Assembly (NCBI GenBank): GCA_001899065.1
Contig: MKUZ01000019.1
Coordinates: forward strand, 1-64,000
Reading direction: 5' to 3'
DNA length: 64,000 nucleotides
Source of the DNA: Devosia sp. 66-22
GTDB lineage: Bacteria; Pseudomonadota; Alphaproteobacteria; Rhizobiales; Devosiaceae
The notes under the pieces: model-generated
Databases searched by the model: none
The model's input: the letters and a program-made list of their open reading frames with translations, nothing else
Told to the model about the DNA's origin: nothing
Position numbers and translations under genes: made by a program
Shown: one piece after another, positions 1 through 8,066 of the stretch
How positions within the stretch are numbered: the stretch's first letter is position 1
How the letters are laid out: every line of letters starts with the position of its first letter

Positions 1-1
1 G

Positions 2-703
2 TCAGTTCTCAGCGGAAATCAACATGCAATCCGCCGCGCCTTCCATGACGGCAGCGTGCGAGTTGTCGTCAATGTCGGCGTGCTCACGACCGGCGTTGAT
101 TGGGACGTGCGCGCGCTGATCCTTGCTCGACCCACGCGCTCGGAAATGCTGTTCGTGCAAATTGTGGGCCGCGCCCTTCGCACCGCGCCGGGCAAAGTAG
201 ATGCACTGATCCTCGATCATTCGAGCACCACGCAAACGCTCGGTTTCCCGACCGACATACACCACGAGCTGCTAGACGATGGCAGTCCGCGCAAGCCGGG
301 GACGCAGAAGCAGGAGCGCGTCGAACCCCTGCCCAAGAAGTGCACTGCCTGCACGTACCTAAAGCCCGCCGGTGTTCACGTCTGCCCCTCCTGCGGCTTC
401 GCGCCGGAACGCCAATCCAAGATAGAGGCGCGACAAGGCGAGCTGGTGCAGATGCGCGCCCCGAAGAAGCCAAAGCCGCCGACCCGGCAGGAGATGCAGA
501 AGTTCTATTCCGGCCTCGTCTGGTACGCAGAGGATCGCGGTTACAAGTCCGGCTGGATCGCCAACCAGTATAAGAAGAAGTTCGGCGTGTGGCCTCGCGG
601 CATGCACATGATTTCGAGCCCGCCCGACGCGATATGCCGGGGCTGGGTGACGGCCCAGGCCATTGCTTTCAAGAAATCGCAGGAGAAGCGCTTTGCAGCA
701 TGA
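2..703 (+). CDS. Phage superfamily-2 DEAD/DEAH helicase, C-terminal part
   Basis: The frame is open from the left edge, so the 5' part with the Walker A and DEAD-box motifs is missing. The visible 233 residues begin in the second RecA domain: a segment NVGVLTTGVDW, then RPTRSEMLFVQ, then motif VI with QIVGRALR (Gln and paired arginines). A four-cysteine zinc-ribbon-like CxxC...CxxC cluster follows (CTAC and CPSC), then a basic tail. It probably unwinds phage DNA during replication or packaging-associated recombination. It overlaps the primase start by a few bases, so the two are coupled. A GTG at 56 is an internal codon, not the start. Confidence 0.85.
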   Translation, partial: SVLSGNQHAIRRAFHDGSVRVVVNVGVLTTGVDWDVRALILARPTRSEMLFVQIVGRALRTAPGKVDALILDHSSTTQTLGFPTDIHHELLDDGSPRKPGTQKQERVEPLPKKCTACTYLKPAGVHVCPSCGFAPERQSKIEARQGELVQMRAPKKPKPPTRQEMQKFYSGLVWYAEDRGYKSGWIANQYKKKFGVWPRGMHMISSPPDAICRGWVTAQAIAFKKSQEKRFAA

Positions 704-1631
704 TCGAACGCCGCTGCGCGAGAAGTACGCGCACCAGTGGACGGGGATACTCTCACGCCTCGGTGTCCCAGCAACCGCGCTCCGCAACAAACATGGCCCG
801 TGCCCGGCATGCGGTGGCAAGGATCGATTCCGCTATGACGACAAGGACGGCATGGGCACGTTCATCTGTTCGCAGTGCGGCGCTGGCGACGGCCCCAAGC
901 TCGCAATGCTGGTGAGCGGATACGACTTCAAGGAACTGCTGGATTGGCTCGGCGACGTTGATGCGCCTGCCGTCGCCCGTGTGGTCGCTCCCGCGCCCGT
1001 CCCGCATGCCGAGACATCAGAGGCGAAACGGCAGCGCATGAACGCGCTTTGGGGCAAGGCAATGCCGGTGAGGGAAGCCGATCCAGCCGGGCTCTACCTC
1101 ACTTCGCGCCTGCGGAGGTTCCCTGACCGAACGGGACTGCGCTATCAGCCACGCTGCCCTTACCCGGAGGGCGAGACCTGGCCCGCCATGCTCGCAATCT
1201 TTGTGGACGCCGACGGCACACCTTCGGGGCTTCACCGAACCTACCTCACTGCCGAAGGCAGGAAGGCCCCGGTGGTGTCAGCCAAGCTATCTCTTGGCCC
1301 GCTGCGCGATGGCGGCGCAGTACGCCTGACCAGCTCATACGGCGACACTCTGGGTATTGCCGAAGGCATCGAAACCGCGCTGGCCGCGTCACTCATGTTC
1401 GGGGTGCCGTGCTGGGCCGCGCTCAACGCCAATCGACTGGCCGCATGGGTGCCACCCTCGGGCGTGCGCAAGGTGACGATATTTGCCGACAACGACGACA
1501 ACTTCACCGGGCAGACCGCCGCCTTCGACTTGGCCGCGAGACTGGAGGGCAACGGGCTCTCAGTGCACATCGAGACGCCGACCGACACGGGCCGCGATTG
1601 GGCGGACATGCTGATGAGGCAACGCGCATGA
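693..1631 (+). CDS. Phage DNA primase, zinc-binding plus Toprim domain (DUF7146 type)
   Basis: This is a 312-residue primase-like protein. Near the N-terminus is a P4-type zinc-binding domain with CPACGGKDRF and FICSQCGAGDG. The central part resembles DUF7146, and the C-terminal Toprim fold shows the acidic GIAEGIETALAA motif and a downstream FADND motif. It should make primers for phage replication with the neighbouring helicase. The start is taken as TTG at 693 because AGGAG at 681-685 lies at the right distance and the protein then begins MQHDRTPLREKYA, as in relatives; an upstream TTG at 663 is possible. The stop overlaps an ATG at 1628. Confidence 0.85.
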   Translation: MQHDRTPLREKYAHQWTGILSRLGVPATALRNKHGPCPACGGKDRFRYDDKDGMGTFICSQCGAGDGPKLAMLVSGYDFKELLDWLGDVDAPAVARVVAPAPVPHAETSEAKRQRMNALWGKAMPVREADPAGLYLTSRLRRFPDRTGLRYQPRCPYPEGETWPAMLAIFVDADGTPSGLHRTYLTAEGRKAPVVSAKLSLGPLRDGGAVRLTSSYGDTLGIAEGIETALAASLMFGVPCWAALNANRLAAWVPPSGVRKVTIFADNDDNFTGQTAAFDLAARLEGNGLSVHIETPTDTGRDWADMLMRQRA

Positions 1632-1656
1632 CCAACTGTCGGGGGGGGCCGTTGGT

Positions 1657-2181
1657 TTGCACCCATTCGAGCAAGCGGTGCTCTCGGCCTTCGTATCGCA
1701 TGGCGTGCCCTTCCTTGTGATTGGCGGCACGGCTGTCCATCTGCACGGCTTCAGAGACCGCCCCCGCAAAGACTTAGACCTGCTCGTTAACTTCGCCGAG
1801 GCGCACGAGCCAAAACGCGAAGCAGCCTTAGCCACGGTGAGCGCACAGTTCGGGCCTTGGGCTTTGCTGCCCCTCAACCCCCACGACATGACCTATCGAG
1901 GCATACACATCGACCAGCTTTCCCGCATGCATGGCGTCTATGGCCTCAACCCGTTCGATGAAGCAGTCTGGATCGAGTGCGAGGCCGGGACCGTGCCAGT
2001 TGTCTCGCTGCGGCTGTTGCTCTCCGGCAAACGCGCCATGTGGCGACCGCAGGACGCTGAAGACCTCCGCCAGATGACAGACTGCCCCATAGAGGACGGG
2101 CGCTGTGTGCGATGCGGAGCTGGCCGCTATCCGAATGACGCATGGCGACCCTTGGAACGCGGGATGTTCCAGTGCGAATGA
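1657..2181 (+). CDS. Nucleotidyltransferase-fold protein with C-terminal Cys cluster
   Basis: The 174-residue protein has a minimal nucleotidyltransferase signature: IGGTAVHLHGF followed by RKDLDLLV, where the Asp pair would bind metal. Further along, VVSLRLLLSGKRAMWRPQDAEDL matches the helical end typical of AbiEii-like and MenT-like families. The last 35 residues carry Cys-x6-Cys-x2-Cys and a terminal Cys, a possible zinc ribbon. The TTG start has no good ribosome site. An ATG at 1628, coupled to the primase stop, is out of frame because of an eight-G run at 1641-1648, so the true N-terminus is uncertain. Role unknown; toxin, exclusion or RNA modification are all possible. Confidence 0.7.
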   Translation: MHPFEQAVLSAFVSHGVPFLVIGGTAVHLHGFRDRPRKDLDLLVNFAEAHEPKREAALATVSAQFGPWALLPLNPHDMTYRGIHIDQLSRMHGVYGLNPFDEAVWIECEAGTVPVVSLRLLLSGKRAMWRPQDAEDLRQMTDCPIEDGRCVRCGAGRYPNDAWRPLERGMFQCE

Positions 2182-2410
2182 TAGGCCGATGGCGTCTTTT
2201 TCTGACAACTACGTGCGCGCGCGCGAGGCTGTGAATTTCTTTTACCATTAGCGCGCCCAACCGCGCATCAACCTGCCGCACGCCACACAAACGCAAGTAT
2301 CGCTAAGTCCTTGGTGTTCCACGTGAAACCGTCCTTCTCACTGTTGTTTGCCGGGTCGAACTGTGCGACGATTCAGCAAGTGATTTGGAACCAGAAGGAG
2401 GTTCTACAAA
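2182..2410. other. Largest intergenic gap in the prophage part, no CDS
   Basis: No coding frame with a ribosome site is seen in these 229 bases. The stretch holds a short alternating CG run (around 2214-2224) and a parS-like palindrome at 2315-2330. It ends in a strong AAGGAGG Shine-Dalgarno (2396-2402) for the next gene. A promoter for the downstream virion block is expected here but no clear -35/-10 pair stands out. Confidence 0.5.
2315..2330. promoter_or_regulatory. Near-consensus parS (ParB-binding) site
   Basis: The 16-mer TGTTCCACGTGAAACC matches the chromosomal parS consensus TGTTNCACGTGAAACA at every specified position except the last. The core CACGTG palindrome with GAAAC is intact. 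No parA or parB gene is seen in the window, so the host ParB would have to be the ligand. It lies in a non-coding gap of the prophage, which argues against a coding coincidence. Confidence 0.5.
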
Positions 2411-2578
2411 ATGGCTCGCAGGAGTTACCCGCGCCGCGCCCAACTCAACGACCGGATCGAGGTGGCAATCACCGCCGACCTCAAGGAATCCGTCTATGCC
2501 GTTGCTGCCTCTAAGGGCGTCCCCGCCGCTGCCTTCATCCGTGAAGCGCTGGTGCGGTCGCTGGAAATGGCGGCTTGA
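2411..2578 (+). CDS. Small ribbon-helix-helix-like protein (55 aa)
   Basis: The start ATG is preceded by AAGGAGG with 8-9 bases spacing, one of the best ribosome sites in the prophage. The sequence starts with a basic segment MARRSYPRRAQ. Then comes a short beta-like stretch RIEVAITADL and two helices (KESVYAVAASKG and AAAFIREALVRSLEM), the order expected for an Arc/CopG-type DNA-binding dimer. It sits directly before the virion genes and just after the parS-like gap, so it may regulate the late block. The fold is inferred from pattern only. Downstream ATG at 2581 is 2 bases after its stop. Confidence 0.65.
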   Translation: MARRSYPRRAQLNDRIEVAITADLKESVYAVAASKGVPAAAFIREALVRSLEMAA

Positions 2579-2580
2579 TC

Positions 2581-3900
2581 ATGGCTACGCCGCTTTCTCG
2601 CCTGCCGATGGTGCCGCCTCCCGCGCTCAGCGCCATGCGCATGCCGCAGTCGCCAACTTTCCGCTCTGCACTAACGCCGCTGCCCCAGCAGGACGGTTTC
2701 CAGAGCTTGCTCAGCAACGTGGGCGACTGGCTAGGTGATCGGAGCTATCGGCTCCAGGCGCTCGGCGGACAGTTGATGTCGGGCAACTACGATCCGATGG
2801 TTATGATGCAGGCGGCTCAGATGGATCGCTCTGGCATCCAGCAGCGCAAGCAAATGAACCAGACCCGGTCCGCATTCGAGCGCGCCGGTCGTAACGACCT
2901 GATCGAGTTTCTGGATGCAGGCGGCGACCCGATGGAAGCGTACAGCGTGTTCCTCAAGGACATGCGCGCTGACAGCGACCGCGCGACCGAGATGGAAACC
3001 CGTAAGCGCAACTCGTTCTGGATCAAGGACGAGCAGTTGAAGCAGGCATATATCGACGGCGAATTTGAACTGGCAGACGTGCTCGAAATGGAGCGCGGTG
3101 GCGGGGGCAAGGCGCAGTTCGGATTGAACCCGCAGTATGGGGTCGATGCGCAAGGCAACCCGGTGCTGATGCAGCTCGGCAGCGATGGGCGGGCCGTGCA
3201 GACGCAGATGCCCGATGGCGTGTCCCTGTCTAAAGAGCCGATCCGCTTGGATGCAGGGACGCACTTCGTGCTGCTCGATCCGATCACGCGCCAGACCGTT
3301 GGCACGATACCCAAGAACGGCGATGTTCCGCCCGGCTATTTGGGCGGCGGCGAGGGCGGCGGTATCACGCCCATGCCCGGCAGCGAGCAGGACATCGAGC
3401 GTCAGAGCAACCAGCTCAAGATGAGTCAGCGCGCTCAGGCCGCAGACCAGCGGGCCGATATTGTGATCAACGCTATCGACAAGGCGACCGAGCAGTCCAA
3501 TTGGGGCACCACGGGCATTCTAGGCTCGGCTGGTCGTGCAATCGGCATCACGCCCAATATCGACCTTGAGGGCACGATCAACACCATCAAGGCGAATATC
3601 GGCTTCAACGAATTGCAGGAGATGCGCGAGGCGTCCCCCACCGGCGGCGCTCTCGGTCAAGTCGCCGTGCAAGAACTGAACATGCTTCAGTCCGTCATTG
3701 CCAGCCTCGACCCGCGACAGGGCGAAGCGCAGCTCGATGAGAACCTGAAGACCATCAAGCAACTTCTCGAACGTCAGAAGCTCTTCCGGCAGGCGGCGCT
3801 TGAGGAACAACTGTCCGTCGCTGGCGGTGGGGGCATGCCCGCTCCTGTCGCTGGCGGCGGCGCTCCGTCTGCGTCCGATCCTCTTGGGTTGAACTTCTGA
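2581..3900 (+). CDS. Putative virion/DNA-ejection-associated protein
   Basis: This 439-residue, Gln/Met/Ala-rich protein has a central charged helical region, then a glycine-rich linker (GGGEGGG). Its conserved C-terminal third includes the segment REASPTGGALGQVAVQELNM followed by a LDPRQGEAQLDENL helix. Segments of that type recur in podovirus-like internal virion proteins. It is coupled to the next gene by an ATGA-type overlap at 3898-3902, which supports a common role in the particle. The start ATG at 2581 follows the ribbon-helix-helix gene without a gap. No catalytic motif is seen; the ejection role is an inference from position and low-complexity composition. Confidence 0.6.
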   Translation: MATPLSRLPMVPPPALSAMRMPQSPTFRSALTPLPQQDGFQSLLSNVGDWLGDRSYRLQALGGQLMSGNYDPMVMMQAAQMDRSGIQQRKQMNQTRSAFERAGRNDLIEFLDAGGDPMEAYSVFLKDMRADSDRATEMETRKRNSFWIKDEQLKQAYIDGEFELADVLEMERGGGGKAQFGLNPQYGVDAQGNPVLMQLGSDGRAVQTQMPDGVSLSKEPIRLDAGTHFVLLDPITRQTVGTIPKNGDVPPGYLGGGEGGGITPMPGSEQDIERQSNQLKMSQRAQAADQRADIVINAIDKATEQSNWGTTGILGSAGRAIGITPNIDLEGTINTIKANIGFNELQEMREASPTGGALGQVAVQELNMLQSVIASLDPRQGEAQLDENLKTIKQLLERQKLFRQAALEEQLSVAGGGGMPAPVAGGGAPSASDPLGLNF

Positions 3901-5663
3901 TGCCCAGCCCGCAGCTCGATCAGTTCCGCGCTCAGAACCCAGCCTATGCGTCCGACAGTGACGCGGCGTTGGCTATCAAGCTGCATCGCAAGTTCTACTC
4001 GCATATCCCGATGATGGACTATCTCGGCAAGGTTGGCGTTGATCGCGGCGATGCGCTCTACGAGACACGCCAGCCCGATAGCGAGATGGGCACATACCTG
4101 CGCCAAGCGCTTGCTGCTCCCGGCACTGGCGAGACCGCCGAGGCGGCAGCGAAGCGTCAGGGCGGCTCCCTTACCGACAGTCGCCCCGGCACTGGCGAGG
4201 GCGTTGCGCGGGCGTTGTTGCAGGGGGCCACGTTCGGCGCTGGCGACGAAATCGTCGCTGGTGGCGCTGCGCTCCTAGATCCCCTCGCACGCGGGTTGAT
4301 GGGCCGCCCCGACAGCGGCATGGACTTGGGCGAGCGCTTCAATGCGTACCTGGGCCGCGAGCAGGGCAGCATTTCCGACTTCCGCCAAGACAATCCCGTC
4401 GCCGCTTACGGGTCCGAAATCGCAGGTGCAATCCCGACCTCTATCCTTGCGAGCGCACCCGCCGCAGCGGCCCGCGTTGGCGGCTTAGGCAAGATGGCAA
4501 TTGGTGCCGCTGATGCAGCCGTGCAGGGTGCCGTCTATGGCTTTGCCGGAACGGATGGCGGGCTAGAGGAACGCGCTAGCGGCGCGGCCATCGGTGCTCC
4601 GCTCGGTGTTGCAGGACATGCAGCGGGGAAGGTTATCGGCTCGACCTATCGCAATATCACGCAGAACGCAGCGACCAAGAAGGCAACGCAGAGCATCATC
4701 GACGCAGCACCATCCGCCGCCGCACACAAGCAAGGCTCCAAGGCCGCTTTCAAAGCGTCCGAAGACAGCGGCGCGGTCGTGGGTAAGCCGGTGCTGCAAG
4801 ACCTCCGCGCACGTACACGCCAGCTCTTTGTTGACGAAGGCCTGATGCTGCCCAGCGGCAAGGTGACGAATGGCTACGGGATGGCGAAGGGCGCGCTCCG
4901 CATGATCGAGGAATACGCCAAGGGCGAGATGTCGATGAAGCAGGCGCAAGCGCTGCTGAAGACGGTTCGCGGCGTTGCCCGGTCGCCGGGCGCTCAGGGT
5001 GAGTTTGGCCGCAAGCTGGTCAAGCTAGTGCTCGATCAGTTCGACGGCATGCGCCCGCAGGATTTTGTCATCACGCCGAGCACCACTCCCGGCGCACCCT
5101 TCAACAGCAACAACGGGCAGCAAGCAATTCAGCAGTGGCGCGCTGGCATGGCGCAATGGGCGAAGTTCAAGCGCACCGACTCCATCGAGAAGATCATCGA
5201 CAAGGCGCAGTATGCACGCGGCGGGTTTGTCGAAGGGCTGCGCTCGGGCTTCCGCAAGGTGCTGAGCAGCGAGCGTCGGCAGGCTGGTTTCACCCAGGCT
5301 GAGTTGGACGTGATACGCAAGTTTGTGAATGGCGGTCCGGTCGATGACTTCCTCGCCTTCGTGCAGCGTTCTAATCCGTTGGCGGCGACGGTTGGCGGTC
5401 ACATCGCAGGCGGTCTCCCCGGCGCTATCGTGCTCGGTGGCGCAAAACTGGCCGCTGGCAAAGGTGCTGGGCTGATCCGCAATCAGGGTGCGCGCCGCGT
5501 GGCTGATGGCGTGCGGGCGACTGCTGCATATGGCGGCAAGCTCCCGCCGGTTCCGCCGATGCCGCTGCCTCGTCCCCCGATCATGCTCCCCGCCGCTGGC
5601 CTCGGCACTGCACAGCAGCAGCGCGAGCCAATCGAAATCACTGTCGGGATCGGGAGACGCTAA
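3900..5663 (+). CDS. Phage internal virion / DNA injection-like protein
   Basis: The 587-residue protein begins with a motif common at the start of phage ejection proteins: LDQFRAQNPAYASDSDAALA then LHRKFYS. Next comes a hydrophobic Gly/Ala-rich region with several membrane-compatible segments (around residues 95-240), as in proteins that form a trans-envelope channel. A charged helical second half and a hydrophobic C-terminal patch (around 490-530) follow. It starts on the stop codon of the previous gene. A role in genome delivery is inferred from this architecture; a minor tail or head role is the alternative. Confidence 0.6.
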   Translation: MPSPQLDQFRAQNPAYASDSDAALAIKLHRKFYSHIPMMDYLGKVGVDRGDALYETRQPDSEMGTYLRQALAAPGTGETAEAAAKRQGGSLTDSRPGTGEGVARALLQGATFGAGDEIVAGGAALLDPLARGLMGRPDSGMDLGERFNAYLGREQGSISDFRQDNPVAAYGSEIAGAIPTSILASAPAAAARVGGLGKMAIGAADAAVQGAVYGFAGTDGGLEERASGAAIGAPLGVAGHAAGKVIGSTYRNITQNAATKKATQSIIDAAPSAAAHKQGSKAAFKASEDSGAVVGKPVLQDLRARTRQLFVDEGLMLPSGKVTNGYGMAKGALRMIEEYAKGEMSMKQAQALLKTVRGVARSPGAQGEFGRKLVKLVLDQFDGMRPQDFVITPSTTPGAPFNSNNGQQAIQQWRAGMAQWAKFKRTDSIEKIIDKAQYARGGFVEGLRSGFRKVLSSERRQAGFTQAELDVIRKFVNGGPVDDFLAFVQRSNPLAATVGGHIAGGLPGAIVLGGAKLAAGKGAGLIRNQGARRVADGVRATAAYGGKLPPVPPMPLPRPPIMLPAAGLGTAQQQREPIEITVGIGRR

Positions 5664-5917
5664 TTGTCTCTGCGACCGAAGAACTGGCTTGGCATTAGGC
5701 CCGCGATGGCGACCCCCGCCAACATCGCTGATGGAATGGGGACGAGTGCCCACCAGAAGCCCCCTTGCCATGCCGCGACGGCTGCGCTGCCAACTGCTGC
5801 GACCGCAAAGAACGCCAGACTCGCCAGAAGCACGCGGGGATTGTCGAGCGGGCGTGTGAATACCTGCCGGTACTCGTCGGGCTTTGCTTCGATCAGCGGC
5901 GCTTCGTGCTCGTTCAC
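5660..5917 (-). CDS. Small two-helix membrane protein in a leftward phage pair
   Basis: The 85-residue product starts at GTG 5917, 4 bases after the stop of the upstream leftward gene, so the two are co-transcribed. A charged N-terminal third (EHEAPLIEAKPDEYRQVF) is followed by two adjacent hydrophobic segments, LLASLAFFAVAAVGSAAVAA and a second rich in Trp/Pro/Ala. Its 3' end overlaps the end of the ejection-like gene on the other strand. Two short helices would be compatible with a holin or an envelope-acting exclusion protein, but there is no direct evidence for either. Confidence 0.55.
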   Translation of the reverse strand: MNEHEAPLIEAKPDEYRQVFTRPLDNPRVLLASLAFFAVAAVGSAAVAAWQGGFWWALVPIPSAMLAGVAIAGLMPSQFFGRRDN

Positions 5918-5921
5918 CGGA

Positions 5922-6197
5922 TCAGCCGGCGAGCTTGTCGAGAGCGGCCTGCGCAGCGTGTTCGACGCCTTCAACAGCCGAGCCTATGTCTCCGCCGTCA
6001 TCGTCCGCAGCCGCATCGGCTTCCGTCTCGCACGCCTTGACCGCGCTGCTAAATGCCGCGTCGGCGTCACTGCCATTCACAAGCTCAACCGCGCCATAGC
6101 CCACAAGGCAGGAGTAATAGCGGTCGGCGTCCGTGTGCTCAGCCGCAATGGCTGGGGTCACGAGGAACAGGGCGATGGCTGCAAGGATCGTGCGCAT
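5922..6197 (-). CDS. Small exported acidic protein in a leftward phage pair
   Basis: This 91-residue protein has a clear signal peptide (MRTILAAIALFLVTPAIAA, cleavage expected after AIA-A). The acidic mature part contains two cysteines (SCLVGYG and KACETEAD) that could form a disulfide. The ATG at 6197 is used; a TTG two codons upstream is possible. With the following membrane protein it forms a two-gene unit on the opposite strand to the surrounding virion genes, the layout of a prophage moron. A periplasmic role is inferred from the signal peptide; function is not recognised. Confidence 0.6.
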   Translation of the reverse strand: MRTILAAIALFLVTPAIAAEHTDADRYYSCLVGYGAVELVNGSDADAAFSSAVKACETEADAAADDDGGDIGSAVEGVEHAAQAALDKLAG

Positions 6198-6244
6198 CTC
6201 CAAAAGGTACGGCCCGGCGCTGGTAGTTTCAAGGGGGCGGCTTC

Positions 6245-8053
6245 GTGGGCAGCATCCTAAGCTACAAGCACGGTGAGGACTCGGTTTCCGGCGTTGACCC
6301 GCGCCTGTGGGACATCGTGCAGAATGCTATCGCTGTCAGCCCTTACAATGCGGTCATTCGCTCGGGCTCCGAAAAGCGGGGCAGCAACGGGGGCAATCAT
6401 AATCCCGGCTGGGCCGTGGACGTTACCCTGTACGATCCGCAGACCGGCAAGAAGCTGCCCGACTACCAGAACGGCGCTTCCTTTGCCGCCTATGAGCAAT
6501 ACGCGCAGGCGGCGCGAGTTTATCAGCAGGCGAACTATCCAGAGCTGAACAACACCTTCCGTTGGGGTGGCTATTTCGGATCAAAAAAGGGCACCAGCGG
6601 GTACGGTGCCGTTGACCTGATGCATCTCGACATCAACCCCAACATGAAGGGGGCAACGAGCCTCGGCAGTTGGTCGAAAGGCGCGGGCAAGACGCTGCTG
6701 GCCGCTTACCCTGGCGCTCAGACGAATGGTGGTCTTGGTGGGTCGAACGGCGCTCGCTTGGTCGCGCAGTATCAGAGCGCTTACACCAACAAGGGCAAGT
6801 ATGCGCCTCCCGGCAACATTGGCGGCGCTCCTACTCCATTGTCGATGACGGCCTCGATGGCGGCTGCGCGCATGGGTGGCACCAGTGACCAGACCCTTCG
6901 TGACGCGATGCTGGCTTGGGCGTCGCCAGAACCGATTGAAAGCGGCGCGATGGGTATTTCTGCGCCCCCACGCATGCCGATGGCTCGCCCCTCGTTTTCG
7001 AGTGTGTCTAACCCGGCTCCTGCACCGACACTGGCGCGCCTCGCATCCGGCAAGATGGTGGAGCCCGGCGTGTATCGTAACCCGACAACGGGGGGCAGCT
7101 ACACGGTCAGCGTGGGCGAAGGTGGCAAAGCCGTCATCACGCATCACCGCTCTGGTGGGATCGACCTCGCCCGAGAAATGAATGCCCCGACAGTGTTGGG
7201 CGGAATCATCCGCTCGAAGATGCCAGAGGCAGTTCAGGGGGCGGCATCGAGCATCGCCCCGATGGTGGACAACGCCAAGGCGGCAGCATCGCAGGCTGTG
7301 CAAAAGGTCGCCTCTGCGCCAGTCGTGCAAAATATCGGCAACACGCTGGGCGGAGCGGTATCGAATATCCGGGGCTTCTTCGGACAAGGCAATGCGGACA
7401 CGCCGCCAGTCGTTCGCCCGCCTAGCACGGTGACTGCGCCAGTGTTGACCTCTGCTCAGCGTAGCGCGCTGGCATCGACCAGCACGGCAAGTTCAAAAGC
7501 GCCTATCGACATCAGCGGCGACGACATCGCAGCAGCGCTCTACCCCCGCCCGTCATCCTCCGCGCCGCGTCTGCCGATGACGCCCACTGCGGCGATGACA
7601 GCGGCACGCATGAGCCCCGCACCGTTGCCGACCATGCCCCCGACAATCCCGCGTCCTCGCCCTACGCTTCCGACAGCACTTCCTGCGATCACGTCGCCGC
7701 GCGCACCCGCTGGCCTCTCGCTTTCAGGCTTTAGGACCGTCAACCCGCTCTCGCAGATTGCGCCGCGCGTGCAGGCACGGTTTGGGCAGTCGCTATTTGG
7801 GAGCTTGTTCAACGCCGTCACTGCCGGGTCGGTCCCGATGGCAGGCAACAACGGCGGCGGCAAAGCCACGGGGGCGCAGCTCGCCGCTATGCAGGCCGCA
7901 GCACACACAGCACAAGACCCCGCTCTTGCTGCCGCGCTGGCTGCTGGAAACAAGTCTTACGTGCCGACCAATGGCGACCCGACCGGCGTACTCGGTTATG
8001 GCGCGCTCATGCCGACCGTGGCGATGAACGGCAACCCAATTCGTAACCGCTGA
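6245..8053 (+). CDS. Virion-associated M15-like peptidoglycan hydrolase
   Basis: The first 150 residues carry a zinc-peptidase M15C-like pattern: RSGSEKRGSNGGNH...GWAVDVTLYD (His and Asp ligands), FRWGGYFGS, and the final ligand in DLMHLDI. This resembles L-Ala-D-Glu or D-Ala-D-Ala peptidases that open peptidoglycan. The remaining 450 residues are Pro/Ala/Met-rich and of low complexity. Such a long tail fits a structural, particle-bound enzyme rather than a free endolysin. The GTG start at 6245 has a purine-rich ribosome site (AAGGGGG). It is followed after 13 bases by the next gene. No separate endolysin is seen nearby. Confidence 0.65.
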   Translation: MGSILSYKHGEDSVSGVDPRLWDIVQNAIAVSPYNAVIRSGSEKRGSNGGNHNPGWAVDVTLYDPQTGKKLPDYQNGASFAAYEQYAQAARVYQQANYPELNNTFRWGGYFGSKKGTSGYGAVDLMHLDINPNMKGATSLGSWSKGAGKTLLAAYPGAQTNGGLGGSNGARLVAQYQSAYTNKGKYAPPGNIGGAPTPLSMTASMAAARMGGTSDQTLRDAMLAWASPEPIESGAMGISAPPRMPMARPSFSSVSNPAPAPTLARLASGKMVEPGVYRNPTTGGSYTVSVGEGGKAVITHHRSGGIDLAREMNAPTVLGGIIRSKMPEAVQGAASSIAPMVDNAKAAASQAVQKVASAPVVQNIGNTLGGAVSNIRGFFGQGNADTPPVVRPPSTVTAPVLTSAQRSALASTSTASSKAPIDISGDDIAAALYPRPSSSAPRLPMTPTAAMTAARMSPAPLPTMPPTIPRPRPTLPTALPAITSPRAPAGLSLSGFRTVNPLSQIAPRVQARFGQSLFGSLFNAVTAGSVPMAGNNGGGKATGAQLAAMQAAAHTAQDPALAAALAAGNKSYVPTNGDPTGVLGYGALMPTVAMNGNPIRNR

Positions 8054-8066
8054 AGGGGATCAAGCA

